Of a stretch of DNA of 18,374 bases, positions 7,337 through 15,058 are shown in pieces; positions within the stretch are counted from its first letter, which is position 1; every line of letters begins with the position of its first letter. Under the pieces are notes generated by a model. That model saw only the letters and a program-made list of their open reading frames with translations. It was not told the DNA's origin and ran no database searches. The position numbers were made by a program, and so were the translations under genes. This DNA comes from Verrucomicrobiales bacterium (lineage in GTDB: Bacteria; Verrucomicrobiota; Verrucomicrobiia; Verrucomicrobiales; Akkermansiaceae): contig DPWT01000209.1 in the NCBI GenBank assembly GCA_003527555.1, positions 1 to 18,374 of the forward strand. Direction: 5' to 3'.

Positions 7337-8692
7337 ATGTTTAGTAAAGTACTAGTCGCCAACCGAGGGGAGATTGCCCTTCGAGTAATTCGCGCCTGCC
7401 GAGAGCTCGGCGTAGAATCCGTTGCCGTGTATTCGGAGGCAGATATTGATTCTATGCATGTGCAGCTAGCAGACGAAGCAGTCTGCATCGGGCCGGGGCC
7501 CAGTAAGGATAGCTACTTAAAGCCAGACCGCATCATTGCTGCTGCCGAAATCACTGGAGCAGAAGCGATTCATCCCGGGTATGGCTTCCTCTCCGAGAAT
7601 GCACGTTTCGTGGAAATCTGTGAAAGCTGTAATATTCAATTTATCGGCCCTTCTGCAGACGTCATTCGCCGTATGGGTGATAAAAATAGTGCTCGTGCTT
7701 CTGCTGTTGAGTTCGGCGTGCCCATCACACCTGGTTCTGACGGCATTTTAAATTCGGCCGAGCACGGGCTTGAGCTCGCCAAAGAAATCGGGTTCCCTGT
7801 GATGATCAAAGCAACCGCAGGTGGCGGTGGCCGCGGCATGCGCCCGTGTTACCTAGAAGAAGAATTTATCTCTCTCTATGATGCCGCCAGTAAAGAAGCA
7901 ATCGCCTGCTTTGGTAACGGTGAGTGTTATCTAGAAAAACTTGTCCTCAAACCTCACCACGTCGAAATGCAGGTTATTGGCGATTCGCATGGCAACTACA
8001 TTCAACTTGGTGAGCGCGACTGCTCCATGCAGCGCCGTAATCAAAAAATTATCGAAGAATGTCCTTCTCCACTAATTTCAGATAAGATGCGTAAACAAAT
8101 GGCGAAGGCATCGGTCAATCTCATATCATCAATCGACTACCAGAATGCGGGCACGATAGAATATCTCGTCGATGAAAAGGCAGAAAACTTCTACTTCATG
8201 GAAATGAATACCCGTATTCAAGTGGAACATCCTGTCACCGAGGAGGTGATGGGTTGTGAGCTTATAAAAGAGCAAATCCGGGTTGCTGCAGGCGACCCAC
8301 TGTCTGAGCACGTGTTAAAAACCAACCCACGAGGACATTCCATTGAATGCCGAATCAATGCGGAAGATCCATACAATAATTTTGCTCCCAGCCCGGGTAA
8401 AATCGACCTCTGGTATACCCCCGGAGGAAAGGGAGTGCGGGTAGATACTCACGTTTACGCAGGTTACTCAGTGCCACCGCACTACGATTCCATGATCGCG
8501 AAACTAATCGTGACTGGTGCAACACGCCGTATCGCGATTGATCGCATGAAACGCGCACTTTCCGAGTTTAAAATCGAGGGCATCAAAACAACTATTCCCT
8601 TTCAGCAGGAAATCATGGAACACTCAGATTTTGTCAACGGAACTTACGGTATTGAGTGGGTTGGTGACTACATGGCTGAAAAAGGATACTAA
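7337..8692 (+). CDS. accC: Acetyl-CoA carboxylase, biotin carboxylase subunit
   Basis: This 451-residue ATP-grasp enzyme carboxylates the biotin on AccB using bicarbonate and ATP. It is full length compared with E. coli AccC (449) and begins canonically with MFSKVLVANRGEIALRVIRA. Visible landmarks are the N-terminal Rossmann-like domain with HPGYGFLSENA (about 78-88), the glycine-rich ATP lid KATAGGGGRGMR (157-168), KPHHVEMQVIGD (about 205-216), LGERDCSMQRRNQKIIEE and the biotin carboxylase signature FMEMNTRIQVEHPVTE (about 284-299), which carries the metal-binding glutamate, asparagine and arginine. The C-terminal domain (about 333-446) is intact. It forms an operon with accB. The ATG at 7337 gives the conserved N-terminus without a visible Shine-Dalgarno. 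Confidence 0.97.
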   Translation: MFSKVLVANRGEIALRVIRACRELGVESVAVYSEADIDSMHVQLADEAVCIGPGPSKDSYLKPDRIIAAAEITGAEAIHPGYGFLSENARFVEICESCNIQFIGPSADVIRRMGDKNSARASAVEFGVPITPGSDGILNSAEHGLELAKEIGFPVMIKATAGGGGRGMRPCYLEEEFISLYDAASKEAIACFGNGECYLEKLVLKPHHVEMQVIGDSHGNYIQLGERDCSMQRRNQKIIEECPSPLISDKMRKQMAKASVNLISSIDYQNAGTIEYLVDEKAENFYFMEMNTRIQVEHPVTEEVMGCELIKEQIRVAAGDPLSEHVLKTNPRGHSIECRINAEDPYNNFAPSPGKIDLWYTPGGKGVRVDTHVYAGYSVPPHYDSMIAKLIVTGATRRIAIDRMKRALSEFKIEGIKTTIPFQQEIMEHSDFVNGTYGIEWVGDYMAEKGY

Positions 8693-8710
8693 GATATCTT
8701 GATAATTATC
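8691..8710. repeat. Two adjacent perfect 10-bp palindromes
   Basis: AAGATATCTT (8691-8700) and GATAATTATC (8701-8710) are both self-complementary and lie back to back, the first overlapping the accC stop codon. They are AT-rich and lack a following U-run, so they are not a convincing intrinsic terminator; a protein-binding site or chance are the alternatives. Confidence 0.45.
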
Positions 8711-8756
8711 TGAGCTCTTTGGGATCGCTGTACTGGGCCGCCCTGTGCGCGCGCTG

Positions 8757-8762
8757 TATAAT
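8757..8762 (+). promoter_or_regulatory. -10 box upstream of the small lipoprotein gene
   Basis: A perfect TATAAT lies 46 bases before the ATG at 8809, inside TGTATAATAATT. No good -35 is found 16-18 bases upstream, where the DNA is GC-rich, so this is a partial promoter call. Confidence 0.4.
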
Positions 8763-8808
8763 AATTTGTTCTTTTTGAATAAATTACGCTGTTGCTAGTC
8801 AAATCAAC

Positions 8809-9465
8809 ATGCAACGCTTATTTTACTTCACCGCACTTCTAGCCGGCGCTATTCTCTGTCACAGTTGCTCACCCGCTCGTCTGCATTACAAGCCTCTCAC
8901 TCAAAGACCAAGTCAACCATGGGAGGGTAATTCAACGTCTTGGGGGGGATATTCAGAGAAAGCCCTCGACACAAACCGCACGAAAGTAACCTTTGAAACT
9001 TTCAATCAACCTGGCCCTGAGTTTGCCCGTTATTTCGTCAATGTTCGAGCCGCAGAATTAGCCCTAGCAAGTGGCACCAACACCTTCTGGATATGCGATA
9101 AGAAAAACAAAGAATGGAAAGAAAAAAGCTATTTCTCTGATTACATCGTTCCAGGCTACTGGAGCTACCGTGAACATGAAATAATTCATTGTAGAAAACA
9201 TTGCAAAAAGAAATGCCGAGCACATATCGAGATTATCAGAGAGCGGTTCTGGGTGCCAGAACGTTACGTACCACCACATACTAGTGTGAACTTACTCAGT
9301 AAGGCTGAAGTTATCATATCAAAGCAACCCACAGGCACTCCACTACACGCGACTCATATCATTAATGATGCTCTGAGTAATCGTCATGGCTTTGGTAAAC
9401 CTCGCCTCAGCCGGTATACGATGCATGCCTACAAAACATACATGACAAAAACTCATCATAGATAA
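8809..9465 (+). CDS. Putative lipoprotein, CC0125/CC1285-like, with a Cys/His cluster
   Basis: This 218-residue protein starts with a hydrophobic signal (MQRLFYFTALLAGAILCHSC); C20 or C17 could be the lipidated cysteine although the lipobox is imperfect. The region GGYSEKALDTNRTKVTFETF (46-65) followed by ARYFVNVRAAELALASGTNTFWI (73-95) has the pattern of the CC0125/CC1285 lipoprotein family: GYS, a strand ending V-x-F, then a helix with RAAEL and a strand ending in FWI. The function of that family is unknown. Beyond it there is an unusual basic Cys/His stretch HCRKHCKKKCRAH (127-139), in which three cysteines are spaced by three residues each, and a basic C-terminus. This stretch could bind metal or form disulfides in the periplasm. 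The gene stands alone between accC and a convergent gene, and its 3' end overlaps the hairpin at 9449-9478. Confidence 0.65.
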   Translation: MQRLFYFTALLAGAILCHSCSPARLHYKPLTQRPSQPWEGNSTSWGGYSEKALDTNRTKVTFETFNQPGPEFARYFVNVRAAELALASGTNTFWICDKKNKEWKEKSYFSDYIVPGYWSYREHEIIHCRKHCKKKCRAHIEIIRERFWVPERYVPPHTSVNLLSKAEVIISKQPTGTPLHATHIINDALSNRHGFGKPRLSRYTMHAYKTYMTKTHHR

Positions 9466-9478
9466 TTAGGATGAGTTT
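9449..9478 (-). terminator. Hairpin terminator at the convergent gene ends
   Basis: A 9-bp perfect inverted repeat AAACTCATC (9449-9457) / GATGAGTTT (9470-9478) has a 12-base loop. Read on the minus strand it lies just past the DUF4105 stop (9483) and is followed by a run of five U residues, so it fits as that gene's terminator. It overlaps the last codons of the opposing lipoprotein gene, for which the downstream U-run is weak. Confidence 0.65.
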
Positions 9479-9482
9479 AAAC

Positions 9483-10460
9483 CTATCGTAATCCCCCTCG
9501 AACTATCGCCTTTTGACGAAGTTCTACAAACGTATCACCTTCTGTTTGAAGCATCCCTTGCTCATACAAATATTCATCTAATCTCCCATTAAACAGTAAT
9601 CTCCGATCCCATGGAACTTGATCCGATCGTGGTTGCTGAGCACGCAAACTAGTCGTGCAGTTGCTGTGTATCACGTTATAGAACCGAGGGCTCTCCATGA
9701 GTTCATTCTGGATTTTTACTGATGCAATAAACATTTCACGAATCTTTTCAGGTCTGGCATCAATTGTATAACGCCGAACTGTTTCCTTCCTAATCTTCGT
9801 ACGCAACGGAATACAATCAGGTTCTGTGATAAACAGATACTGTAGCTCAAACATTTTATAGAGCCCGCCAAAAGGAGTGAATTTTTCCCCAACTTCACGC
9901 CGCGTTTCTACTGATAGGCAAATCCTACCTTGCTCACCAAAATCAAATGACAAAATAGGGTGTGCAAGTAGATCTCCCAAAAAATTAGATTGTATATAAT
10001 CTAGTCCCCGTAAGTTAGATAACCGATAAGTTCGGCTCTCCCACTGCTCATCAAATTCATCACGTGAATAATGCTTAAAATTACGCACATTATATAGCTT
10101 AACCACATCTCCATCAACGCTGGCATAACCCGTACGATTATATTCAGCTTCCCAATGCTTATCATTCGACGGGCAAATAGTAAGAAAAGGGACAACCACG
10201 ATGACTATCCCCACTGCCCACCAAAGCATGCGAACTTTCCATAGTTTGTTCCGAAAAAATATTATCGCCATTACGGCAGTCCATATCGAAGCTAGCAGAC
10301 CATTGCCCCACCCAGCCTGTATGAACGGGCCATTATAAAAAATCATTCCGCACAAATAAACCAACACAACTAACAGAATAATAAAAACCAATATCCAGAA
10401 ACAGAAAATAAAACATTTCCTCCATGCAAATACTTTGATGCTATTTATTGATTTAATCAT
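9483..10460 (-). CDS. DUF4105 (Lnb N-terminal periplasmic domain-like) membrane protein
   Basis: This 325-residue protein has three N-terminal membrane segments (about 14-40, 53-69, 78-96) followed by a DUF4105 domain facing the periplasm. The domain begins NDKHWEAEYN (99-108) and shows the family phrases VVKLYNVRNFKHYS (119-132), GDLLAHPILSFDFG (162-175), ICLSVETRRE (180-189) and FYNVIHSNCTTSLR (260-273). H167 and C268 are the invariant-looking His and Cys; their order resembles permuted NlpC/P60-like cysteine hydrolases, so a peptidase or amidase activity in the envelope is an inference, not established. The gene lies 16 bases downstream of the uracil-DNA glycosylase gene on the same strand and is probably co-transcribed, with no obvious functional link. 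Confidence 0.78.
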   Translation of the reverse strand: MIKSINSIKVFAWRKCFIFCFWILVFIILLVVLVYLCGMIFYNGPFIQAGWGNGLLASIWTAVMAIIFFRNKLWKVRMLWWAVGIVIVVVPFLTICPSNDKHWEAEYNRTGYASVDGDVVKLYNVRNFKHYSRDEFDEQWESRTYRLSNLRGLDYIQSNFLGDLLAHPILSFDFGEQGRICLSVETRREVGEKFTPFGGLYKMFELQYLFITEPDCIPLRTKIRKETVRRYTIDARPEKIREMFIASVKIQNELMESPRFYNVIHSNCTTSLRAQQPRSDQVPWDRRLLFNGRLDEYLYEQGMLQTEGDTFVELRQKAIVRGGLR

Positions 10461-10476
10461 CTATTCACTCATACGT

Positions 10477-11214
10477 TTACCAGACACCCATTTCTAACAG
10501 CTGCTTCTCTGCTTGTGATTCCCATCCACGATTTGCGATGGGTGAGGCAGGCGAAGGGTGAAGTATTTTGCCAGTTTTGAATTTTTGATCAGGAAAATGA
10601 TCATTTGCCGCCTCAATGAGCTTTTTCTCCGCGTAGGCACCCACGCCTATTAACCACTCTGGCTGTATGGCACTAATTACCGCAGCGAGATGTTTTTGGC
10701 AGGCTTTTTCCACCGGCTCCATCTCATGCTTAGGTAGCTTATCAGGTGTGATGTTCTTACCTGTGTCACCCATCCAGACAAGCGGGCAATAATTAGTGAC
10801 AAAATGGTCTTCAAAAAAGTCCATAGCATCGGGGAACTTTTCTGAAAACAACCCCCAAAGGCGTCTGCCGCTGACCTCGGAGCGCTTACAATCAAAGCCC
10901 TCTATCGGACGTTTTGGGTGCTCATTCGTCGGTTTATCAACAGCTGTAGAAATACCCATCCAGTCACGAACAGCGGGGATTTCACCAAACGGGATACCCG
11001 TTTGAGCCATTCCCCATGGCCCTGGATTCATTCCAAGCATGAGCACTTTTTTCTGGCCTGAAGCAAACTTCTCCAAATAGAGCTTATGGCTTGCCCAAGC
11101 ATATTCTGTGGGAAGATACACATGGCTGACTGGTGGAGAAAAAAGCAATGGCTGCAGCTCGTTGGTGAGCTCTTGCGCAGCGGCGATCAATGATTTAATC
11201 GTAGAATTAGACAC
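10477..11214 (-). CDS. Uracil-DNA glycosylase, SMUG1-type
   Basis: This 245-residue enzyme should remove uracil and oxidised pyrimidines from DNA as the first step of base excision repair. SMUG1 hallmarks are clear: active-site motif I as LGMNPGPWGMAQTGIPFGE (60-78) with N63 in the catalytic position, the family-specific stretch HPKRPIEGFDCKRSEVSGRR (99-118), FVTNYCPL (138-145) with N141 expected to recognise the uracil edge, and motif II as HPSPASP (219-225). Length and motifs distinguish it from family 1 Ung and families 4/5. SMUG1 is best known from animals, with scattered bacterial homologues such as that of Geobacter metallireducens. The start is GTG at 11214. It is divergent from the CPBP gene. 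Confidence 0.9.
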   Translation of the reverse strand: MSNSTIKSLIAAAQELTNELQPLLFSPPVSHVYLPTEYAWASHKLYLEKFASGQKKVLMLGMNPGPWGMAQTGIPFGEIPAVRDWMGISTAVDKPTNEHPKRPIEGFDCKRSEVSGRRLWGLFSEKFPDAMDFFEDHFVTNYCPLVWMGDTGKNITPDKLPKHEMEPVEKACQKHLAAVISAIQPEWLIGVGAYAEKKLIEAANDHFPDQKFKTGKILHPSPASPIANRGWESQAEKQLLEMGVW

Positions 11215-11239
11215 GCAGAGATTTCACACGGAAACTGGC

Positions 11240-11260
11240 AAACTTCAAACTTCAAACTTC
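11240..11260. repeat. Heptanucleotide tandem repeat (3 x AAACTTC)
   Basis: Three perfect tandem copies of AAACTTC lie in the 62-base divergent gap between the uracil-DNA glycosylase and CPBP genes. A fourth degenerate copy (AAACTGG) precedes them at 11232-11238. Heptameric short tandem repeats between genes are prone to slippage and occur in several bacterial groups. Confidence 0.75.
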
Positions 11261-11276
11261 AGAGATATCTACTACT

Positions 11277-12155
11277 ATGCATACTCTTTCAATGCTTATG
11301 AGTGCTGATCTTGTCTTCTCCTATACTTTTCTGCTGTGTGTCATCGCTTACGCATGTGCTATTCCGACATACTTCTTCATCAGGAAAAACTCACCCAAGC
11401 TCAATTGGCATCGGCATGGAAACACATGTACAAGCCAATTTAATCAGTTGGATATTTTTGGAGTCGGATTGTTTCTCCTGATTTTCGGGGCTACGCTCAC
11501 ACTCGCTCAAGCACCACCAGAGCTTGGCCCAGACGGTAATCCAAAAGAAATCAGGATGACGCCGAGTATCATGCTTGTTGGAATGATCTCACAGCAAATC
11601 GTTTTCACACTCATTGTATTTGCTCTGATGATGTTTCGTGGCACCAATTTTGGTGATCTACTTGGACTAAATCCCAGCAAAGTAGTTCGTATCTTAGTTG
11701 TTAGCATGCTAGGTTTCGCTGCTTTTTATATTTTCGGTGTCGGATTACATATTCTTGGCTATGAGGAATGGCTAAAGAATATCTTCGGTAGTGACTACAA
11801 GGTGCAGGAAACCATCAAAACATTTCAAGCGACTGACGCAGCGACTATTCGCATCATGATGGCATTCACTGTCGCCATTCTGGCGCCACTGTGCGAAGAG
11901 GTGCTATTCCGTGGCTATATCTATGGTGCCACCAAACGATTCTCCGACCGGTTTTTTGCCTGTTTGTTTAGCTCTCTGCTATTTGCTGTGGTGCATTACA
12001 ACATCAATGCCCTGATTCCATTATTCTTTCTCGCCATCGTATTGACCATCGCATATGAACTCACTGGCTCAATTTGGGCACCTATCATCATACACGCACT
12101 GGTTAACGCCAATACGCTCATTATGATCGAATTTGGAAATGCCACTGCCAATTAA
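11277..12155 (+). CDS. CPBP family intramembrane glutamic endopeptidase
   Basis: This 292-residue polytopic membrane protein carries the CPBP (Abi, Rce1-like) protease domain in its C-terminal half. The three conserved motifs are EEVLFRG (207-213; E207, E208 and R212), FAVVH (236-240; H240) and HALVN (273-277; H273). These residues form the catalytic site of Rce1-type proteases within the membrane. About seven to eight hydrophobic segments are visible (roughly 12-33, 58-77, 97-119, 138-158, 191-206, 226-240, 246-260, 262-285). Family roles include CaaX-type processing, bacteriocin self-immunity and signal-protein cleavage; the substrate here is unknown. The next gene begins 3 bases after the stop, so this is the first gene of a three-gene operon. 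ATG codons at 11277, 11292 and 11298 are all possible starts. Confidence 0.88.
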   Translation: MHTLSMLMSADLVFSYTFLLCVIAYACAIPTYFFIRKNSPKLNWHRHGNTCTSQFNQLDIFGVGLFLLIFGATLTLAQAPPELGPDGNPKEIRMTPSIMLVGMISQQIVFTLIVFALMMFRGTNFGDLLGLNPSKVVRILVVSMLGFAAFYIFGVGLHILGYEEWLKNIFGSDYKVQETIKTFQATDAATIRIMMAFTVAILAPLCEEVLFRGYIYGATKRFSDRFFACLFSSLLFAVVHYNINALIPLFFLAIVLTIAYELTGSIWAPIIIHALVNANTLIMIEFGNATAN

Positions 12156-12158
12156 CTT

Positions 12159-14444
12159 ATGAAACTCTGCGTCGCCTCATTTCTCATCTGTCTACTTTGC
12201 TGCTGCAGCAAAAAAGAATCAACCACGTCGGTTGAAGGGAAATCAGCTTCAGAAGTCTCTTCCATTGAACATTCCAATCTCAATGCTTCGCTAACCAAGC
12301 TTCCTGGGCAGAATGCGATCTCTTCCCGCTGCATGGAATGCCACAATGACATCCACCACCACTGGCAGAAATCGCATCACGGACAAGCAAACCGCTTGCT
12401 TACCATGGCACTAGACAAGCAACCGTTTTCTAATAAATCACTAAAGACACCTTCGGAAACCTGGACATTTTCTAAAGAATCAAAAGAGCTCACCATCACT
12501 GCAAATGATGAAAAACACAATGTGGGTATGGTAATCGGCGTCGAACCGCTAATCCAGTATCTCACTGCTGCAAGCGATGGTAGATGGCAGGCACCTAATG
12601 CAGCATGGGACCCATCCAAAAAAGAATGGTTTGATATCTTTAATGGCGACGCACGAACTAAGGCAGATTGGGGGCATTGGACGAACCGCGGTATGACTTG
12701 GAATACCCAGTGCGCATGGTGTCACATGACAGATTTTCAAAAAAACTATGATGAAGTATCGGATAGTTACCAATCACACTGGAAAGAAATGGGTATCGGC
12801 TGCACACAGTGCCATGGCGACCTCGCAGAACACGCCGATGAGAAATCAGGCTGCTTGATCGACATCTCCTCACACAAGAATCTGAAGAAAAACCACCCAG
12901 AGCGAATCCTGGATGGCTGCGCAACCTGCCACAGCCGCCGCGCTGAGTATGATGATCGTTTTAAGATTGGGGACAAGTATGGCAATCACTACCAACTTCA
13001 GCTCCCAACGCTTCCACACCTTTACTATCCCGACGGCCAAATCCGCGATGAGGTTTATGTTTGGACATCGTTTCATACAAGTAATATGGGCCATAAGGGC
13101 GTAAGCTGCATGGACTGTCACGATCCACACACAACCAAACTGAAGTTACCTCTTGCCAATAACACGCTCTGTATGTCGTGCCATGCAGGTGGTAGCAACG
13201 GCCGCATCGAAGGCGCGATTATCATTGATCCCGCCACCCACACGCATCATTTTGGAAAAGGTAAACATAACGACGTCGGATCCGGTCACTCATGTGTCGA
13301 CTGCCACATGACTCACACTACTTATATGGGTCGAGATCAACGACGTGACCATGGCTTCCACGTGCCTGATCCCGCTTTGTCAAAAGAGCTTGGCACACCG
13401 AATGCCTGTAACAAATGTCACACTGATAAGGATACCGACTGGGCTATAAAATGGACCAAAGACTGGTACGGGGAAAAACTAAATAGCCCAGAACGTAAGC
13501 GGCAACGCGCTCGTACACGAGCTATTGCTAATGCTTACTCAGGTGATCCACGCGCAATCGACAAATTACTAGAAGCACACCAAAACGAGAAAAACCCCTA
13601 CTGGCAATCAACATTACTACAAATCATGCAACCATGGGCAAATGACCCGCGAGTTCAGAACCTCGGTCGCGCTGGTGTTCACAGCAAAGAATCGCTCGTA
13701 CGCGCCTCTGCATGTATGTTGCTGGAATTCAGTGATGGTAATGGGCCATGGCTCGAACCCATGCTCAAAGACCCAGTGAAGGAAGTTCGCATGGCCGCAT
13801 CTTGGGCGTGGAGGCGCAATATTTCATCACGCTCAGAGATCTACAAAAAGCTAGCTAGCACCATAAGCTTTGGCGCCGACCAGCCAGCCGGAGCATTGCG
13901 GCTCGCCCAGCTTGCCAATGACGCAAACGATCTAACCAAGGCTGAGAAGTGGGCGAAACGCGCCATCAAACTCGATAACACATCCGCAGGAACCCACGAA
14001 TTTTATGCTATTTTGTTGGGCCGAATGGAACGGCCAAAAGAGGCGCTCACCCAGCTAGAAATCGCACGTAAACTCGAACCTAACAATTCACGTTATCCTT
14101 ACCTCATGGCACTCACTTACGCAGAGCTTGGACAGAAAGATAAGACTGAAGAATTGCTTCGTGTGTCTCTAAAAACGAATCCAGCCAATCCACGCGCATG
14201 GTATAATTTGGGGCTTCTTATCGCTGAGCAAAATAAGCTCAATGAGGCCATCGACTGCATCCAAAGGGCAGAACAGCTCGATCAAAATAATGCCGATTTC
14301 CCATATGCTCGTGCTACTCTACACCTTCGCAAAGGGCAAAAAATGGAAGCGTTTGAGGCCTGCCGAACCGTGCTAGGGATTGATAGAAATCACCGCAACG
14401 CAATGCAGCTGCTGCGGCAAATAGGCAATCCACAACAAAAATAG
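12159..14444 (+). CDS. Octahaem cytochrome c lipoprotein fused to HEAT-like and TPR repeats
   Basis: This 761-residue exported protein has a Cys-rich lipoprotein-like signal (residues 1-17, C16 or a neighbour lipidated) and eight CXXCH haem c sites, starting at C58, C185, C215, C254, C317, C338, C379 and C417. The first is followed by HHHWQKSHHG (66-75), the W-x-x-S-x-H pattern seen in cytochrome c554/hydroxylamine oxidoreductase-like multihaem proteins; several distal histidines nearby could be axial ligands. After residue 440 come HEAT-like helices (about 455-555, including VRASACMLLEFSDG and VRMAASWAW) and then three to four TPRs (about 590-755). The protein is probably anchored in the periplasm or outer membrane and transfers electrons or reduces a small molecule, while the repeats bind a partner. 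It lies 3 bases after the CPBP gene and 2 before the membrane protein gene. I cannot tell the substrate. Confidence 0.88.
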   Translation: MKLCVASFLICLLCCCSKKESTTSVEGKSASEVSSIEHSNLNASLTKLPGQNAISSRCMECHNDIHHHWQKSHHGQANRLLTMALDKQPFSNKSLKTPSETWTFSKESKELTITANDEKHNVGMVIGVEPLIQYLTAASDGRWQAPNAAWDPSKKEWFDIFNGDARTKADWGHWTNRGMTWNTQCAWCHMTDFQKNYDEVSDSYQSHWKEMGIGCTQCHGDLAEHADEKSGCLIDISSHKNLKKNHPERILDGCATCHSRRAEYDDRFKIGDKYGNHYQLQLPTLPHLYYPDGQIRDEVYVWTSFHTSNMGHKGVSCMDCHDPHTTKLKLPLANNTLCMSCHAGGSNGRIEGAIIIDPATHTHHFGKGKHNDVGSGHSCVDCHMTHTTYMGRDQRRDHGFHVPDPALSKELGTPNACNKCHTDKDTDWAIKWTKDWYGEKLNSPERKRQRARTRAIANAYSGDPRAIDKLLEAHQNEKNPYWQSTLLQIMQPWANDPRVQNLGRAGVHSKESLVRASACMLLEFSDGNGPWLEPMLKDPVKEVRMAASWAWRRNISSRSEIYKKLASTISFGADQPAGALRLAQLANDANDLTKAEKWAKRAIKLDNTSAGTHEFYAILLGRMERPKEALTQLEIARKLEPNNSRYPYLMALTYAELGQKDKTEELLRVSLKTNPANPRAWYNLGLLIAEQNKLNEAIDCIQRAEQLDQNNADFPYARATLHLRKGQKMEAFEACRTVLGIDRNHRNAMQLLRQIGNPQQK

Positions 14445-14446
14445 TC

Positions 14447-15037
14447 ATGGGTAAAACCCTCAAACCCAATACCCTAACAAATCAGCTTCGTTACTGGTCG
14501 CTGCATTGTGGGCTTACAGGCTTACCCAGCTTTTGCCTCGCTTTGATTTATTTTAACTCCACGACCAACGTGGTAGCCATGCTAACCGGCATCACCACAT
14601 TCATCATTTGCTTTTCTGCCATCACTTCCTCGTCACTTTATGGAAAACTTCACAGTGGTATAGTTGGCAGATCGATCAGATTGGGCACCCGCATCCGAAT
14701 GATTGTCTCACTGGCGGGCTTACCATTTCTGCTTCCCCTTATCGGGCATGATGTTGATCAGGGCAGCATGCCATCGATGTTTGTGTTATTCACCGCAGAT
14801 TTCTGGTTTGGCTATGCTGCATTGATGATAACATCCGTGGTGGATCAGGCGCTCGGAGGTAACTACAACGGATTCGGCTCAAGTAATTTTGAAGCCGATT
14901 TTGCCTTCACTTATATGACGACAGTCGTCGAAGGCCTTCTCATTTCAGTATCCTTAGTATTGATTGCTTTCTTTACGCTAATTATTCTGAACGCCAAACG
15001 AAGACGGCAAATCCACCAAGAGGCAACAATTCCATAA
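14447..15037 (+). CDS. Small membrane protein of unknown function, last gene of cytochrome operon
   Basis: I do not recognise the family of this 196-residue protein. It has four to five hydrophobic segments (about 17-37, 41-59, 79-100, 107-127 and 155-180), a loop with basic residues between the second and third (GKLHSGIVGRSIRLGTRIRM) and a positively charged C-terminal tail (KRRRQ). It has no haem motif or obvious quinone-binding site. It starts 2 bases after the cytochrome stop, so translational coupling and a joint role with the octahaem cytochrome are likely, perhaps as a membrane partner; that is inference. It is convergent with hisD, with 21 bases between the stops and no clear terminator hairpin. 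Confidence 0.65.
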   Translation: MGKTLKPNTLTNQLRYWSLHCGLTGLPSFCLALIYFNSTTNVVAMLTGITTFIICFSAITSSSLYGKLHSGIVGRSIRLGTRIRMIVSLAGLPFLLPLIGHDVDQGSMPSMFVLFTADFWFGYAALMITSVVDQALGGNYNGFGSSNFEADFAFTYMTTVVEGLLISVSLVLIAFFTLIILNAKRRRQIHQEATIP

Positions 15038-15058
15038 GATAGAGTCAGTTAGACATCA

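Noticed and set aside
8734..8756. GC-rich stretch with GGGCCGCCC and GCGCGCGC as accC terminator
   Set aside because: The first self-complementary element leaves no room for a loop and neither is followed immediately by a U-run.
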